From NCBI GenBank assembly GCA_903869595.1, contig CAIPZV010000001.1, positions 1 through 63,999 on the forward strand: a stretch of 63,999 nt of DNA. Reading direction: 5' to 3'. A program made the translations under genes and the position numbers. Positions 45,214-55,025 of this stretch are shown piece after piece. This DNA comes from an uncultured beta proteobacterium (lineage in GTDB: Bacteria > Pseudomonadota > Gammaproteobacteria > Burkholderiales > Burkholderiaceae_C). The notes under the pieces were generated by a model. That model searched no databases, was not told the origin of the DNA, and worked only from the letters and a program-made list of their open reading frames with translations. Position 1 is the first letter of the stretch, and the number at the start of each line of letters is the position of its first letter.

Positions 45214-46155
45214 TTATGCGCCCGCCGCTGGCCCCGGCGCAGCAGACCAAAACGGCGCCAGGCGGGCTACGAAATCGGGCAGGTCCTCAAAATACGGCAA
45301 AGCACCGCCGGGCACTCTGTGTGTTTGCCACGGGACTGCGGTTTGCACCAAGGCCAGACCCCGGTAATCGGTGAAGTCGCCGCGCGAGGCCATAGAGATC
45401 CATACCGGGCATTGCAGCGATTCATAAACGGTGTGGATGTCTTTGCTGAACATGGCCATGGACAAAAAGCACAAAGGCGCAAAGCGCGCGCCCTCTTCCC
45501 GCGCTGTGCGCACGCAATACGGCCACAGTTGCGGATCGATATGCGGCGAGCCCCAGGTCTTGCGCAAAAAATAGCGGATGACAGCGGGACGGGTCAGCGC
45601 ATCGAACAAGCCCTGCGACCAGCGCGGCGAACGCAAGACCGCATGCAAGCGTGGCAAGTAGTTGGTGCTGCCCGGCGCGCCCCGGCGTGCCTTTAAGCGG
45701 CTGAGCCCGGTAGGGCTGACCAAGGCCAGGCGTGCTATGCGATGCGGCGCCTCCATGGCGGCGCGGGCTGCAAATTCGCTGGACAAAGACAGGGCCAGTA
45801 CATCAACCGCTATGGGCCCTTGCTCGCGGGCTAAGAGGTCTAGCACGGCGTGAATCGCATCGGTCATCAAGCGCGGCGTGTACATGCGGTCGCCACGCTG
45901 GGAAAAAGCATAGCCGGGCAACTCGATAGCTACCACTAAGCGCTCGTGGCGGTAATGCTCAAACAAAGGTCGCACTTCCGCAGCCGAGGCGGCGGCATTG
46001 ATACTGTGGATTAACAGCAGCGGCGGCAAGCCCGGTGCAGCGTTTTGCGGCTTGGATTCGTAGATATTTATACGCCCTACCGCAGTGTCTATCACCCGTC
46101 GCGCAGCGTCCAGCGAAGGGGGCAACGGGGGCAGCGTGGTCAATGCGGTGGGCAT
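45214..46155 (-). CDS. Alpha/beta hydrolase
   Basis: The 313-residue product has the alpha/beta hydrolase start PPLLLIHSINAAASAAE, the oxyanion-type region LVVAIELPGYAFSQ, and a nucleophile elbow LALSLSSEFAARAA (S-L-S-S instead of the common GxSxG). A late histidine lies in HRVPGGALPYFEDLPDFV. The atypical elbow makes a catalytic role less certain. I chose ATG 46,155; the longer frame overlaps folK and lacks similarity. It lies downstream of folK on the same strand. Confidence 0.8.
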   Translation of the reverse strand: MPTALTTLPPLPPSLDAARRVIDTAVGRINIYESKPQNAAPGLPPLLLIHSINAAASAAEVRPLFEHYRHERLVVAIELPGYAFSQRGDRMYTPRLMTDAIHAVLDLLAREQGPIAVDVLALSLSSEFAARAAMEAPHRIARLALVSPTGLSRLKARRGAPGSTNYLPRLHAVLRSPRWSQGLFDALTRPAVIRYFLRKTWGSPHIDPQLWPYCVRTAREEGARFAPLCFLSMAMFSKDIHTVYESLQCPVWISMASRGDFTDYRGLALVQTAVPWQTHRVPGGALPYFEDLPDFVARLAPFWSAAPGPAAGA

Positions 46156-46204
46156 AGCGAATACTAAGGCGCTGCAGCAACGAGGGATATGGCGGCTACT
46201 GGCT

Positions 46205-46669
46205 TCATACTTTTTCGATCGCCTGATCAGCCACCGCTTGCAATTCCTGCGCGCTAACCAAAGCAGGCGCGATGTCGGCCAAAGGACGCAACACAAAAGC
46301 CCGCTGGCGCATGCGCGGATGCGGCACGGTCAGGCGCGGGCTGTCTATGCGCGCTACGCCGTACAGCAGTATGTCCAAATCCAGCGTGCGAGGCGCGTTG
46401 CGGTAAGGCCGCTCCCGCCCGGCCCCACGCTCCAATTGGTGCAAACGGTCCAGTAAATCGGGTGCGCTTAGGCGGGTGGAAATTTGCATCACGGCATTGA
46501 AGTAATCCGGGCCGCTGGAATCCACCGGCGCGCTGCGGTACAGCGGGGACGCAGCATGCAAATGGCAGTGTTCAAAGGAGGCAATGGCCTGCATAGCGTC
46601 TTGTACCGCCTGGCGTGCGTCACCCAAATTGGCACCCAGGCCAATGGTGGCAATTAGCGGCTCGCGCAT
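46205..46669 (-). CDS. folK: 2-amino-4-hydroxy-6-hydroxymethyldihydropteridine pyrophosphokinase (HPPK)
   Basis: FolK transfers pyrophosphate from ATP to 6-hydroxymethyl-dihydropterin in folate synthesis. The 154-residue product has the IGLGANLGDARQAV start, SPLYRSAPVD, and the signature RTLDLDILLYG preceded by RPYRNAP, plus PHPRMRQRAFVLRPL. Length fits the family. It follows pcnB by 12 bp, a pairing common in proteobacteria. Confidence 0.97.
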   Translation of the reverse strand: MREPLIATIGLGANLGDARQAVQDAMQAIASFEHCHLHAASPLYRSAPVDSSGPDYFNAVMQISTRLSAPDLLDRLHQLERGAGRERPYRNAPRTLDLDILLYGVARIDSPRLTVPHPRMRQRAFVLRPLADIAPALVSAQELQAVADQAIEKV

Positions 46670-46681
46670 AGGCCGGCTTAT

Positions 46682-48310
46682 TTAATTAGAGTCGGCAGGG
46701 CCGCCCTGCGCTGGGCCATCGCCCGCTGCGCGACCGGCACCACCGCGACGGCGACGGCGGCGTTTTTTGGGCGCTTCGCCCGCATCGTCATAAGCCGCTT
46801 CTTCACCGCTTGCACCTTGTGCAGACTCAGCAGCGTGGGCCTGCGCGCTATCACCATCGGTGGCTGCATCGCCGGGCGCGCGGCGCGGCGCGGACGCAGG
46901 ACGGGGTGCGCGCACCGCACGCGGGCGCTTGAGGTTTTCTTTGCGCACCTGGTCCACCAGGTCTTCGCGCATGGCATCGTCGCCGGTCGAGAATTCTTGC
47001 CACCAGTCGGCCAGAACTTCGTCTACTTCGCCAATGTCAGCGCGCAGGCGCATAAAGTCAAAGGCGGCGCGAAAGCGCTCTTGCTGCACCAGACCAAAAG
47101 GCGCGCTGCCCACGCGTTTTTCAAATCGCGGTTGCATCATCCAAATCTCGCGCATATCGGCGGCCAATTTGCCGCGCCCGGACACGTCGCCAATGCGGGC
47201 GTTAAACACATCGTCAATCGCATCCTGCAACGCCGGGTGCGCGTGCTGGCCCTCGGCCTGGCGTGCAGCCCAGCCGTCGCGCACATCGGCCCAGAGCACA
47301 CAGGCCAATAAAAAGCTGGGTGCTACTGGTTTGCCCTCGCCCACGCGGCGGTCGGTGTCTTGCAAGGCAGTGGTGACAAACGCGTGGTCGGCGCGCTCGA
47401 CCACCAGATCGAGCAAGGGGTAAATGCCGCGCTCCAGCCCCAGCGTGCGCAATTGCGCAATCGAGGCCAGCGCGTGCCCGGTTTGCAAGAGCTTGAGCAT
47501 TTCGTCAAACAAACGGCTTTGCGGCACATCGGCCAGCAGCGGCAGGCATTTGCGCAAAGGCGCTGCGGTTTTGCTGTCCACCTTAAAGCCCAGCGGCGCC
47601 AACTTGGCCGCAAAGCGCACCGCGCGGATGATGCGCACCGGGTCTTCGCGGTAACGCACACCGGCCTCGCCAATCATCTTCAAGGTTTTGTTTTTGGCAT
47701 CTTTGATGCCGCCGTGGTAATCGACCAGCACTTGGGTTTGCGGGTCGTAGTACATGGCGTTGATGGTGAAGTCGCGGCGCACCGCGTCTTCTTCTTGCGG
47801 GCCCCAGACGTTGTCGCGCAGCACGCGGCCTGTGGAGTCCACGGCGTGCTTCATACCGGCCAGCTCGCTCTTGCTGGTTTTTTCATTGCCCGCCACTTGC
47901 TCGGCAGCGGCATTGTCCAAATAGGCGCGGAAGGTGGAGACCTCGATCACTTCATGCTCGCGCCCACGGCCATAGACCACGTGCACGATGCGAAAGCGCC
48001 GCCCAATAATGAAGGCGCGGCGGAACAGGGATTTGACTTGTTCGGGCGTAGCGTCGGTGGCGACATCAAAGTCTTTGGGGCGCAGGCCCAGCAGCAAATC
48101 GCGCACCGCGCCGCCGACGATGTAGGCCACAAAACCGGCGTCTTGCAAAGTACGCACCACATTGGCGGCGCGCTCATCGACGAGTGAGGGGTCTATGCCA
48201 TGGGTTTTGACCGGCACGTCCACGCGCTTGCCCAAAGAGGGTTTGCCACCGGGACTGGTGTTGCCGCCCGTAGCTTTTGCCAACAAGTCTGTAATAAATT
48301 TTTTGATCAT
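46682..48310 (-). CDS. pcnB: Poly(A) polymerase I
   Basis: PcnB adds poly(A) tails to RNA 3' ends and so promotes decay. The 542-residue product contains the nucleotidyltransferase motif GGAVRDLLLG (from residue 66) with catalytic D80 and D82 (PKDFDVATDATPEQ). Class II nucleotidyltransferase features such as FRIVHV and RRDFTINAMYYD follow, then RYREDPVRIIRAVRFAAKL. The C-terminal 70 residues are basic and alanine-rich (KKRRRRRRGG), likely RNA-binding and poorly conserved. It heads the pcnB-folK pair. Confidence 0.96.
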   Translation of the reverse strand: MIKKFITDLLAKATGGNTSPGGKPSLGKRVDVPVKTHGIDPSLVDERAANVVRTLQDAGFVAYIVGGAVRDLLLGLRPKDFDVATDATPEQVKSLFRRAFIIGRRFRIVHVVYGRGREHEVIEVSTFRAYLDNAAAEQVAGNEKTSKSELAGMKHAVDSTGRVLRDNVWGPQEEDAVRRDFTINAMYYDPQTQVLVDYHGGIKDAKNKTLKMIGEAGVRYREDPVRIIRAVRFAAKLAPLGFKVDSKTAAPLRKCLPLLADVPQSRLFDEMLKLLQTGHALASIAQLRTLGLERGIYPLLDLVVERADHAFVTTALQDTDRRVGEGKPVAPSFLLACVLWADVRDGWAARQAEGQHAHPALQDAIDDVFNARIGDVSGRGKLAADMREIWMMQPRFEKRVGSAPFGLVQQERFRAAFDFMRLRADIGEVDEVLADWWQEFSTGDDAMREDLVDQVRKENLKRPRAVRAPRPASAPRRAPGDAATDGDSAQAHAAESAQGASGEEAAYDDAGEAPKKRRRRRRGGAGRAAGDGPAQGGPADSN

Positions 48311-48362
48311 AAAAACTAGGGTTGCGCCTGGCCTGCGTATGCGGGGCTACAGCGCGTCGCCA

Positions 48363-49049
48363 TTAGGCGAAGAGTTCGAGTATGCGCCATCCGCGCGCCT
48401 GGGCAATCGCGCGCAGCGGGTCATCCGGGTTGGTGGCCACTGGCACATTGGCTTTTTCTAGCAGTGACAGGTCGTTAATCGAGTCCGAGTAAAACGTGCT
48501 GTGCACGTCTTGCCAGCCTAAATTACGCGCAGCCAGCCAGGCCTCCACCCGCGCTACTTTGCCCTCGCGAAAGCTGGGCACGCCGCGTACTTCGCCGGTA
48601 AACCAGCCGCTGCCGCCGGGCGTAGTGTCGCGCTGCAAATCGACAGCCATTAATTCGTCCGCGCCCAGGGCGGCGGCAATCGGGCGGGTTACAAATTCAT
48701 TGGTCGCCGTCACCACAATCACGGTGGCACCCTCGGCTTTGTGCTGGCGCACCAAGTCAAAAGCTTGTGGCAACAAGCCGGGCTTCACCACTTCTTCCAT
48801 GTAGCGCGCATGCGCCTGGCGCGCAGCAGCTTCGCCACGCTCTACAAATGCGGCAGTGGCAAACCGGGCGTATTCAAAAATGTCCAAGGTACCGGCTTTG
48901 TACTGGGCGTAAAAAATATCGTTGCGCCGGGTGAACTCCACCGGATCGGTCCAACCCAGGCGGGCGGTGAACTGGCCCCAGCTGTAATCGGAATCAAAAG
49001 GGATTAGCGTGTGGTCCAGGTCAAACAGGGCCAGCTTGGGCAAACTCAT
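48363..49049 (-). CDS. HAD-IB family phosphatase (SerB-like)
   Basis: The 228-residue product has HAD motif I DxDxT at 10-14 (LALFDLDHTLIPFDSD), motif II in VIVVTATNEFV, and motif IV in YSDSINDLSLLEKA. It fits HAD-IB hydrolases related to phosphoserine and histidinol-phosphate phosphatases. The ATG at 49,049 overlaps the hda stop by 4 bases. The longer open frame into hda is not real. The substrate is not determined by the sequence. Confidence 0.9.
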   Translation of the reverse strand: MSLPKLALFDLDHTLIPFDSDYSWGQFTARLGWTDPVEFTRRNDIFYAQYKAGTLDIFEYARFATAAFVERGEAAARQAHARYMEEVVKPGLLPQAFDLVRQHKAEGATVIVVTATNEFVTRPIAAALGADELMAVDLQRDTTPGGSGWFTGEVRGVPSFREGKVARVEAWLAARNLGWQDVHSTFYSDSINDLSLLEKANVPVATNPDDPLRAIAQARGWRILELFA

Positions 49050-49735
49050 GTGTTCTCCAACATTGAACGGATCAGGGGGATGGTGATAGCGCGCTGGGTT
49101 TGCAGCGCGTAGCGGTCTAGCTCGTCGAGCAAGGCCAGCAGGCTGCCCAGGTCGCGGCTGAAGCGGCGCAAGGTGTAGTCCATCACCTCGTCGCTTAAAA
49201 ACAGGCCGCGCGCATCGGCAGCTTGGCGCAGCACAGCACGGCTTTGCGCTTCGCCCAAGGGCTGCATCAAAAATATATGGCCCCAGCCCAGGCGGGTGCG
49301 CAGGTCTTCGCGCAAGAGCAAATCGGCCGGTGCGCTGCTGCCCGCGGCCAGCACCGGACGTTGCAGGCTGTGCGCTTGCACAAACCACTGAAAGGCGGTG
49401 TGCTGTTGATCGGCGGAATAGAGGTGCACATCGTCCATCAGCACCATGGCCCAGGACTCGTCAAACTCAGGTGGCGCGGCGCCCGATGCGTCCAGGCAGC
49501 CAGCACTCGCGCCGCGCGCGCGCAGGCCTTCGTTTACCGCGCGCAGCAAATGCGTCTTGCCGCTTCCTTCAGGGCCCCACAGGTAGGTAGGCACGGCCAG
49601 CGCGTCGGGCACTTGCTCGCCTTGCACCAGGCGCTGCAAGTGCGCATGGACAGCGCTATTGGGGCCGGGGAAAAAATTGTCCAGCGTCGCCGGGCCGGGC
49701 ATGGCAATGTCGAGCGCGATTTGCCGCATCACCAT
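49046..49735 (-). CDS. hda: DnaA regulatory inactivator Hda
   Basis: Hda, with the beta clamp, stimulates ATP hydrolysis by DnaA and prevents re-initiation. The 229-residue product is a DnaA-like AAA+ domain without the DNA-binding part. It has Walker A GPEGSGKT at 54-61, Walker B-like VLMDDVHLY, and an N-terminal clamp-binding-type segment RQIALDIAMP. Translation may start at 49,735 or 49,729. It lies between the AI-2E permease (3-bp gap) and the HAD gene (4-bp overlap). Confidence 0.93.
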   Translation of the reverse strand: MVMRQIALDIAMPGPATLDNFFPGPNSAVHAHLQRLVQGEQVPDALAVPTYLWGPEGSGKTHLLRAVNEGLRARGASAGCLDASGAAPPEFDESWAMVLMDDVHLYSADQQHTAFQWFVQAHSLQRPVLAAGSSAPADLLLREDLRTRLGWGHIFLMQPLGEAQSRAVLRQAADARGLFLSDEVMDYTLRRFSRDLGSLLALLDELDRYALQTQRAITIPLIRSMLENT

Positions 49736-49738
49736 GAA

Positions 49739-50815
49739 TTAGCGCTGGTACAGGCCGCTGGCCATATAGCTATTGCGCAAACGGCGTATGGCCACCAGCA
49801 ACACGGCACTGGCCGGCAAGGCCACCAAGATGCCGACAAAGCCAAACACCTGGCCAAAGGCCATGAGCGCAAAAATCACGGCCAGCGGGTGCAGGCCAAT
49901 ACGCTCGCCTACCAGCCGCGGGGTGAGAAAAAAACTTTCCAGCACCTGGCCCAGGCCAAAGACCACGGCCACCATGGTCAGCGCGTAAGTGGGGCCGGAC
50001 GTGGCCGAGAACTCCAGGAGCCCGGCCAGCAGCGCCAGCACCATGCCCAGCCCGAAACCCAGATAGGGCACAAACACCGCCAAACCGGTAAAGGTGCCGA
50101 TGGGCAGCGCCAGGTCCAGCCCGAACAAAGCCAGGGCCAGGCTGTAATACGCCGCGAGCACGCACATCACTACCAGTTGCCCGCGCAGGTATTCGCCCAG
50201 CACCTGGTCGGCATCGACCAGAAAGCTCTGGGTGTTTTCGCGGTAGCGCGGCGGAATCAGGGTGCGCAGCCCGACCATAAAACGGTCCCAGTCCATGAGC
50301 AGATAAAACAAAACCACGGGAATCAGCACCAAATTGCCGGCTACCGCCAATGCAGCGCTGCCGCCGAGCTTGAGCGAGGACAAGACCGAGGCTATGGTGT
50401 CTTCCACATTGGCATTGAGGTAGGTCATCACAAACCCTTTGATGCCCGCGGGCTCTAGGCTGAAATGCAGCCCGAGTTTGCGTAGTGTGGGCTGCACTGC
50501 CGCATTGAGCTGCTCCAGAAAGCCGGGCAATTGGTCGCGCATCAGCGGCATTTCCATCACCAGAATCGGCACCAGCAGCAGCACCAAACCCACCAAAAGC
50601 ACTAAAACCAGCAATTCCACCAGCACCACCGCTAGCACCCGAGGCAGCGCACCACGTAAGCGAGCGTCCAGCCAGTCGACCAAGGGGGTTAGCGCGTAAG
50701 CCAGCACGGCGGCGGCGACAAAAGGCGCCAGCACCGGCGCAAGCAACCACAATGTCAGCACGCATAAAGCAACTATGGCAGCCCAGGCGGCAGCGCTTTT
50801 TTGGGAATCCGTCAA
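49739..50815 (-). CDS. AI-2E family permease (PerM/YdiK-like)
   Basis: The 358-residue product has about eight membrane segments and the family pattern [29 protein letters not shown] with a C-terminal [28 protein letters not shown] segment. Family members include an autoinducer-2 exporter and a Na+/H+ antiporter; the solute is unknown. I place the start at TTG 50,815, which has GGAG 5 bases upstream. The frame continues upstream across the purM promoter, which is implausible. It heads the hda-containing operon. Confidence 0.88.
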   Translation of the reverse strand: MTDSQKSAAAWAAIVALCVLTLWLLAPVLAPFVAAAVLAYALTPLVDWLDARLRGALPRVLAVVLVELLVLVLLVGLVLLLVPILVMEMPLMRDQLPGFLEQLNAAVQPTLRKLGLHFSLEPAGIKGFVMTYLNANVEDTIASVLSSLKLGGSAALAVAGNLVLIPVVLFYLLMDWDRFMVGLRTLIPPRYRENTQSFLVDADQVLGEYLRGQLVVMCVLAAYYSLALALFGLDLALPIGTFTGLAVFVPYLGFGLGMVLALLAGLLEFSATSGPTYALTMVAVVFGLGQVLESFFLTPRLVGERIGLHPLAVIFALMAFGQVFGFVGILVALPASAVLLVAIRRLRNSYMASGLYQR

Positions 50816-50924
50816 TGCTTCTCCAAAAGGGGGCTGGGGTAAGCCCGTAAAATCATGGTCTGATTCTATCGGGCGCCCCCCGATTGCCCCTCGCAGGCAC
50901 GCCTGCCCCAGCCCCGCCCATTCC

Positions 50925-51977
50925 ATGACCAATTCGCCCCCGCCCGCCGCCAGCCCTTTGTCCTACAAGTCTGCCGGGGTGGACATCGACGCCGGGGACG
51001 CGCTGGTGGAGCGTATCAAGCCCTTGGCGCGCAAAACCATGCGCGAGGGCGTGTTGGCGGGTATTGGCGGCTTTGGGGCGCTGTTTGAGGTGCCCAAGCG
51101 CTATAAAGAGCCGGTGCTGGTCAGCGGAACCGACGGCGTAGGCACCAAGCTGAAGCTGGCTTTTGAATGGAATATGCACGACACCGTAGGCATCGACCTG
51201 GTGGCCATGAGCGTCAATGACGTGTTGGTACAAGGCGCCGAGCCGCTGTTTTTTCTGGACTACTTTGCCTGCGGCAAGCTGGATGTGGACACGGCAGCGG
51301 CGGTGATCGGCGGGATTGCCAAAGGCTGCGAGCTGTCAGGCTGCGCGCTGATAGGCGGCGAAACCGCCGAAATGCCGGGCATGTACCCGGCAGGCGAATA
51401 CGACTTGGCCGGGTTTGCAGTGGGCGCGGTGGAAAAATCCAAAATCTTGAGCGGCGCGGATGTCAAGCCGGGCGACGTGGTGCTGGGCCTGGCCTCCAGC
51501 GGCGTGCATTCCAATGGTTTTAGCCTGGTGCGCAAATGCTTAGAGCGCGCCGCCGGGCAATTTCCCGACACGCTCGATGGCAAACCCTTTAAGCAGGCCT
51601 TGATGGAGCCGACCCGCTTGTACGTCAAAAACGTATTGGCCGCGCTGGCCGCGCACCCGATCAAGGCGTTGGCCCATATCACCGGCGGCGGTTTGCTGGA
51701 AAACATTCCGCGCGTGCTGCCCGAAGACTGCGCCGCCCGGCTAGTGAAAGGCAGCTGGCCGCAAACCGAACTCTTTGCCTGGCTACAAAACACCGCCGGG
51801 ATTGACGACATAGAGATGAACCGCACTTTTAACAATGGCATCGGCATGGTGGTCGTGATCGACGCCGCGCATGCCGCCGCTTGCGCCCAAACGCTGCGCG
51901 ATGCGGGGGAGGCGGTGTACGAGATCGGGGCGATTGTGTCGGTCCAAGTCGGAGCGGCTAAGGTAACCGTGGGCTAA
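50925..51977 (+). CDS. purM: Phosphoribosylformylglycinamidine cyclo-ligase (AIR synthetase)
   Basis: PurM closes the imidazole ring in purine synthesis, using ATP. The 350-residue product shows [22 protein letters not shown] at the start, [50 protein letters not shown], and [16 protein letters not shown]. Length matches the family. I use ATG 50,925, where similarity begins. It is divergent from the AI-2E permease/hda operon, an arrangement seen in many Burkholderiales. Confidence 0.97.
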   Translation: MTNSPPPAASPLSYKSAGVDIDAGDALVERIKPLARKTMREGVLAGIGGFGALFEVPKRYKEPVLVSGTDGVGTKLKLAFEWNMHDTVGIDLVAMSVNDVLVQGAEPLFFLDYFACGKLDVDTAAAVIGGIAKGCELSGCALIGGETAEMPGMYPAGEYDLAGFAVGAVEKSKILSGADVKPGDVVLGLASSGVHSNGFSLVRKCLERAAGQFPDTLDGKPFKQALMEPTRLYVKNVLAALAAHPIKALAHITGGGLLENIPRVLPEDCAARLVKGSWPQTELFAWLQNTAGIDDIEMNRTFNNGIGMVVVIDAAHAAACAQTLRDAGEAVYEIGAIVSVQVGAAKVTVG

Positions 51978-51981
51978 TGCG

Positions 51982-52015
51982 CTAGCGGCGAAACTACACC
52001 GGCCTTCGCCCGCTA
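51982..52015. terminator. Possible hairpin between purM and oppF
   Basis: CTAGCGGCGAA (51,982-51,992) and TTCGCCCGCTAG (52,004-52,015) can form a long stem with one bulged C. No T run follows, so it is at best a weak intrinsic terminator for the convergent purM and opp transcripts. Confidence 0.45.
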
Positions 52016-52106
52016 GATAAACACAGGTCTAGCCACGGCGGTACAGGCACCTTGCTTAAATGCATTGGCATGGGGCTCCCATGCCTTTAGCTTCCATTCC
52101 GTAGAT

Positions 52107-53093
52107 TTATAGCAAGCAGGCGTGGCTGTGCCCATCCGAATCGGATTGAACCGGCGGAACGTGCTGGGCGCACTGCGCCTGTGCCAGGGGACAACGCGTA
52201 CGAAAAACACATCCCGAAGGCGGATCTAATGGCGAGGGCAATTCGCCCTCCAACAATTGCCTGGAACGACTGCGCTCAATTTCCGGGTCCAAAATGGGAA
52301 TAGCGGAAAGCAGCGCACGGGAGTAAGGGTGGCGCGCTGAGCTGTATAGCGCCTCGCGGCTGGCGATTTCCATGGTGCGGCCCAAATACATCACCATTAC
52401 GCGTTGGCTGATATGGCGCACCACCGCCAAGTCATGCGCGATGAACAGGAGCGCCAGGCCCAAGTCCTTTTGCAGCTCGGCTAGTAAATTCACAATTTGG
52501 GCCTGAATCGACACATCCAAAGCGGACACCGGCTCATCGCAGACCACGAGTTGGGGCTCCAAAATCAAGGCGCGTGCAATACCGATGCGCTGGCACTGCC
52601 CCCCGGAAAATTCATGCGGATAGCGGTTGACTTGCCGGACTGTCAAACCCACCCGATCCATCAGGGCGCGAACTTTTTGCCCGCGCTCGGCCGCGGATAC
52701 ATCGGGGCGGTGGATGCGCAGCGGCTCGCCAATAATCTGGCCCGCCGTCATGCGTGGGTTCAGGCTTGCCAGCGGATCCTGAAACACCATTTGTATGTCT
52801 TTACGCACCGCCATCCAATCGGGCTTGGAGGCGCCAACCATTTGCTTGCCATTCCACACAATGCTGCCCGCAGTAGCAGGATGCAGATTGAGCAAAGCGC
52901 GCGCCAAGGTGGACTTGCCACACCCTGACTCGCCGACCACACCCAAGGTTTCGCCTGCGTGCAGGTCAAAAGACACACCGTCAACGGCTCTGACCTTTCC
53001 TAAGGGAGCCCAAGGCCATGCGCCCGGCATACGCACTGGAAAATGGACTTGCAGATCACGCACTTGCAAGAGAGGCTGCATGCTATCGGCCAT
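52107..53093 (-). CDS. oppF: Oligopeptide ABC transporter ATP-binding protein OppF
   Basis: The 328-residue product is the second ATPase of an oligopeptide importer. It has Walker A GESGCGKST, the FSGGQCQRIGIARAL signature, Walker B LVVCDEPVSALD, and the C-terminal oligopeptide-family extension with HPYSRALLSAIPILDPE and a cysteine-rich CVFRTRCPLAQAQC segment. Such extensions can bind an iron-sulfur cluster in some members. It overlaps oppD by 11 bp and ends the operon. Confidence 0.93.
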   Translation of the reverse strand: MADSMQPLLQVRDLQVHFPVRMPGAWPWAPLGKVRAVDGVSFDLHAGETLGVVGESGCGKSTLARALLNLHPATAGSIVWNGKQMVGASKPDWMAVRKDIQMVFQDPLASLNPRMTAGQIIGEPLRIHRPDVSAAERGQKVRALMDRVGLTVRQVNRYPHEFSGGQCQRIGIARALILEPQLVVCDEPVSALDVSIQAQIVNLLAELQKDLGLALLFIAHDLAVVRHISQRVMVMYLGRTMEIASREALYSSARHPYSRALLSAIPILDPEIERSRSRQLLEGELPSPLDPPSGCVFRTRCPLAQAQCAQHVPPVQSDSDGHSHACLL

Positions 53094-54138
53094 GTCCCCC
53101 TCCTTCGCCCGGGCTTAAGTTCAGTAATTCCACCGGGCGATGGCAAGCACGTCTGGCCGGGTAGCGCAGGGCTTGTTCCGACCGGGCTTGCGCAATATCC
53201 TGCAAGACAGGCACCTGCGAGTCGCACAGGCCATCGGCCCAGTCGCAGCGCGGCGCAAAAGGGCAGCCACTGGGCAGTTGCGCCATCTGCGGCGGGCTGC
53301 CCGGAATCGGCAGCAGTGGCCCGCCTTGGCCGTCGATGCGCGCAATCGCCCCCAGCAGCCCGCGTGTGTACGGATGCGAGGCTTGGTGAAAAATATGCGC
53401 CGCACTGCCCTGCTCCATCACGCGCCCGCCGTACATCACCAATACCTGATCGCACAAGCCGGCTATCACGCCTAAATCATGGGTAATCAGCAAAATCGCG
53501 ATGCCCATGTCTTTTTGCAATTCGCGTAACAACGCCAAAACCTGGGCTTGCACGGTGACATCCAATGCGGTGGTGGGCTCATCGGCGAGCAAAATTGCGG
53601 GTTCACAGAGCAACGCCATCGCCAGCATCACGCGCTGGCGCATACCGCCCGAAAATTCGTGCGGGTACATACCAATACGCGAGGCCGCCGCAGGAATTTT
53701 GACGGCATCGAGCATACGAATTGCGCTGGCGCGCGCCGCCTTGCGGTCCATGCCTTTGTGCAATTGCAGGGTTTCGGTCATCTGGCGCTCCACCGTGAGG
53801 TAGGGATTGAGCGCCGTCATGGGGTCTTGGAAGGCCATCGCAATCTGGCTGCCGCGCACGGTGTTGAGTTCCCGCTCCGACAGCGCCAGTAAATTACGAC
53901 CCTGGTAGTCAATGTTGCCGGTCGCTCGTCCATTGCGCGCCAACAAGCCCATGATGGCCAGCGCCGTCTGCGATTTGCCAGAACCGGATTCACCCACAAT
54001 GCCCAAAGTCTCCCCCTGCTGCATTGCAAAGCTAAGCCCATTGACGGCATAGACCGGGCCATCGTTGGTGGCGAACTGCACTTGCAAATTTTGCACTTGC
54101 AGCAGCGCGGCGGTGGGGGCTTGGTCAGAGGCACTCAT
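53083..54138 (-). CDS. oppD: Oligopeptide ABC transporter ATP-binding protein OppD
   Basis: The 351-residue product has Walker [10 protein letters not shown], the [15 protein letters not shown] signature typical of OppD/DppD, Walker [13 protein letters not shown], and the C-terminal extension [15 protein letters not shown] with [14 protein letters not shown]. Its ATG overlaps the oppC stop by 4 bases. It pairs with OppF. Confidence 0.93.
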   Translation of the reverse strand: MSASDQAPTAALLQVQNLQVQFATNDGPVYAVNGLSFAMQQGETLGIVGESGSGKSQTALAIMGLLARNGRATGNIDYQGRNLLALSERELNTVRGSQIAMAFQDPMTALNPYLTVERQMTETLQLHKGMDRKAARASAIRMLDAVKIPAAASRIGMYPHEFSGGMRQRVMLAMALLCEPAILLADEPTTALDVTVQAQVLALLRELQKDMGIAILLITHDLGVIAGLCDQVLVMYGGRVMEQGSAAHIFHQASHPYTRGLLGAIARIDGQGGPLLPIPGSPPQMAQLPSGCPFAPRCDWADGLCDSQVPVLQDIAQARSEQALRYPARRACHRPVELLNLSPGEGGGHGR

Positions 54139-55025
54139 CGGCTCTTGGGGTCCAATGCATCGCGCATACCGTCACCCAGAAAATTAGCGCAATACAAGGT
54201 CAGGGTGAGTGCTGCGCCCGGGAACCAAATCATCCAGGGGCTGCTTTCCATAACATTGGCACCGTCATGAATCAACACACCCCAACTGGTCATGGGCTCT
54301 TGCACACCCAGACCCAAAAACGACAAGACCGACTCCGTCAGTATCACGCCCGGCACGGTAATGGAGGTGTAAATCACGACGATGCCCAATAGGTTTGGCA
54401 CTACATGCGAAAAGATAATCCGCCGCGTAGGCACACCGATGGCACGGGCCGCCTCAATGTATTCCTTGGACTTGATCGACAAGGTTTGGCCTCGTACTAC
54501 CCTGGCCATATCCATCCATGAGAAAGCAGAAATAGTCAGCACGACAAGATAAAAATCGCGCCCCAAAATAGTGACCATCATGATGGCGATCAGGAGGTAG
54601 GGGATGGCATACAAAATATCCACGATGCGCATCATGAAGGCGTCAACTTTCCCGCCTACAAAACCGGCTACCGCGCCCCAGGCAACCCCAAGCGACACCG
54701 ACACCAAGGTGGCCAACACGCCTACCGTGAGCGATACCCGGCCACCGATCAAAGTGCGGACCAAGAGATCACGGCCCAATTCATCGGTACCGAAAAGATG
54801 CCAATGGTCCCAAGTCGGCCCTATGCCCATCAGGTTCCAATCGGTATCGTCATAGGCGTGGGGCGATAACCACGGACCCACAAGGCAGACCAGCGCAATC
54901 AACATCAGTATGACCAAGCTCACCAGCGCAGCCCGATTACGCATAAAGCGCTGCCGTGCATCCAGCCAAGGGCTGCGCGCGGCCGGCGCTATTTCAGTAG
55001 CGGATTTTGGGATCAAGTAAGGCAT
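54135..55025 (-). CDS. oppC: Oligopeptide ABC transporter permease OppC
   Basis: The 296-residue product has the OppC/DppC features: an N-terminal cytoplasmic start SPWLDARQRFMRNRAALVSL, the HLFGTDELGRDLLVRTLIGGRVSL segment, the docking loop YIEAARAIGVPTRRIIFSHVVPN, and the ending GDGMRDALDPK. I start at ATG 55,025, giving a 32-bp overlap with oppB; the upstream open frame lies inside oppB. Confidence 0.92.
   Translation of the reverse strand: MPYLIPKSATEIAPAARSPWLDARQRFMRNRAALVSLVILMLIALVCLVGPWLSPHAYDDTDWNLMGIGPTWDHWHLFGTDELGRDLLVRTLIGGRVSLTVGVLATLVSVSLGVAWGAVAGFVGGKVDAFMMRIVDILYAIPYLLIAIMMVTILGRDFYLVVLTISAFSWMDMARVVRGQTLSIKSKEYIEAARAIGVPTRRIIFSHVVPNLLGIVVIYTSITVPGVILTESVLSFLGLGVQEPMTSWGVLIHDGANVMESSPWMIWFPGAALTLTLYCANFLGDGMRDALDPKSR

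Noticed and set aside
49223..50458. 411-codon plus-strand open frame across hda and the AI-2E permease
   Set aside because: Antisense shadow rich in Gln, His and Arg with no family features; the minus-strand genes are well supported.
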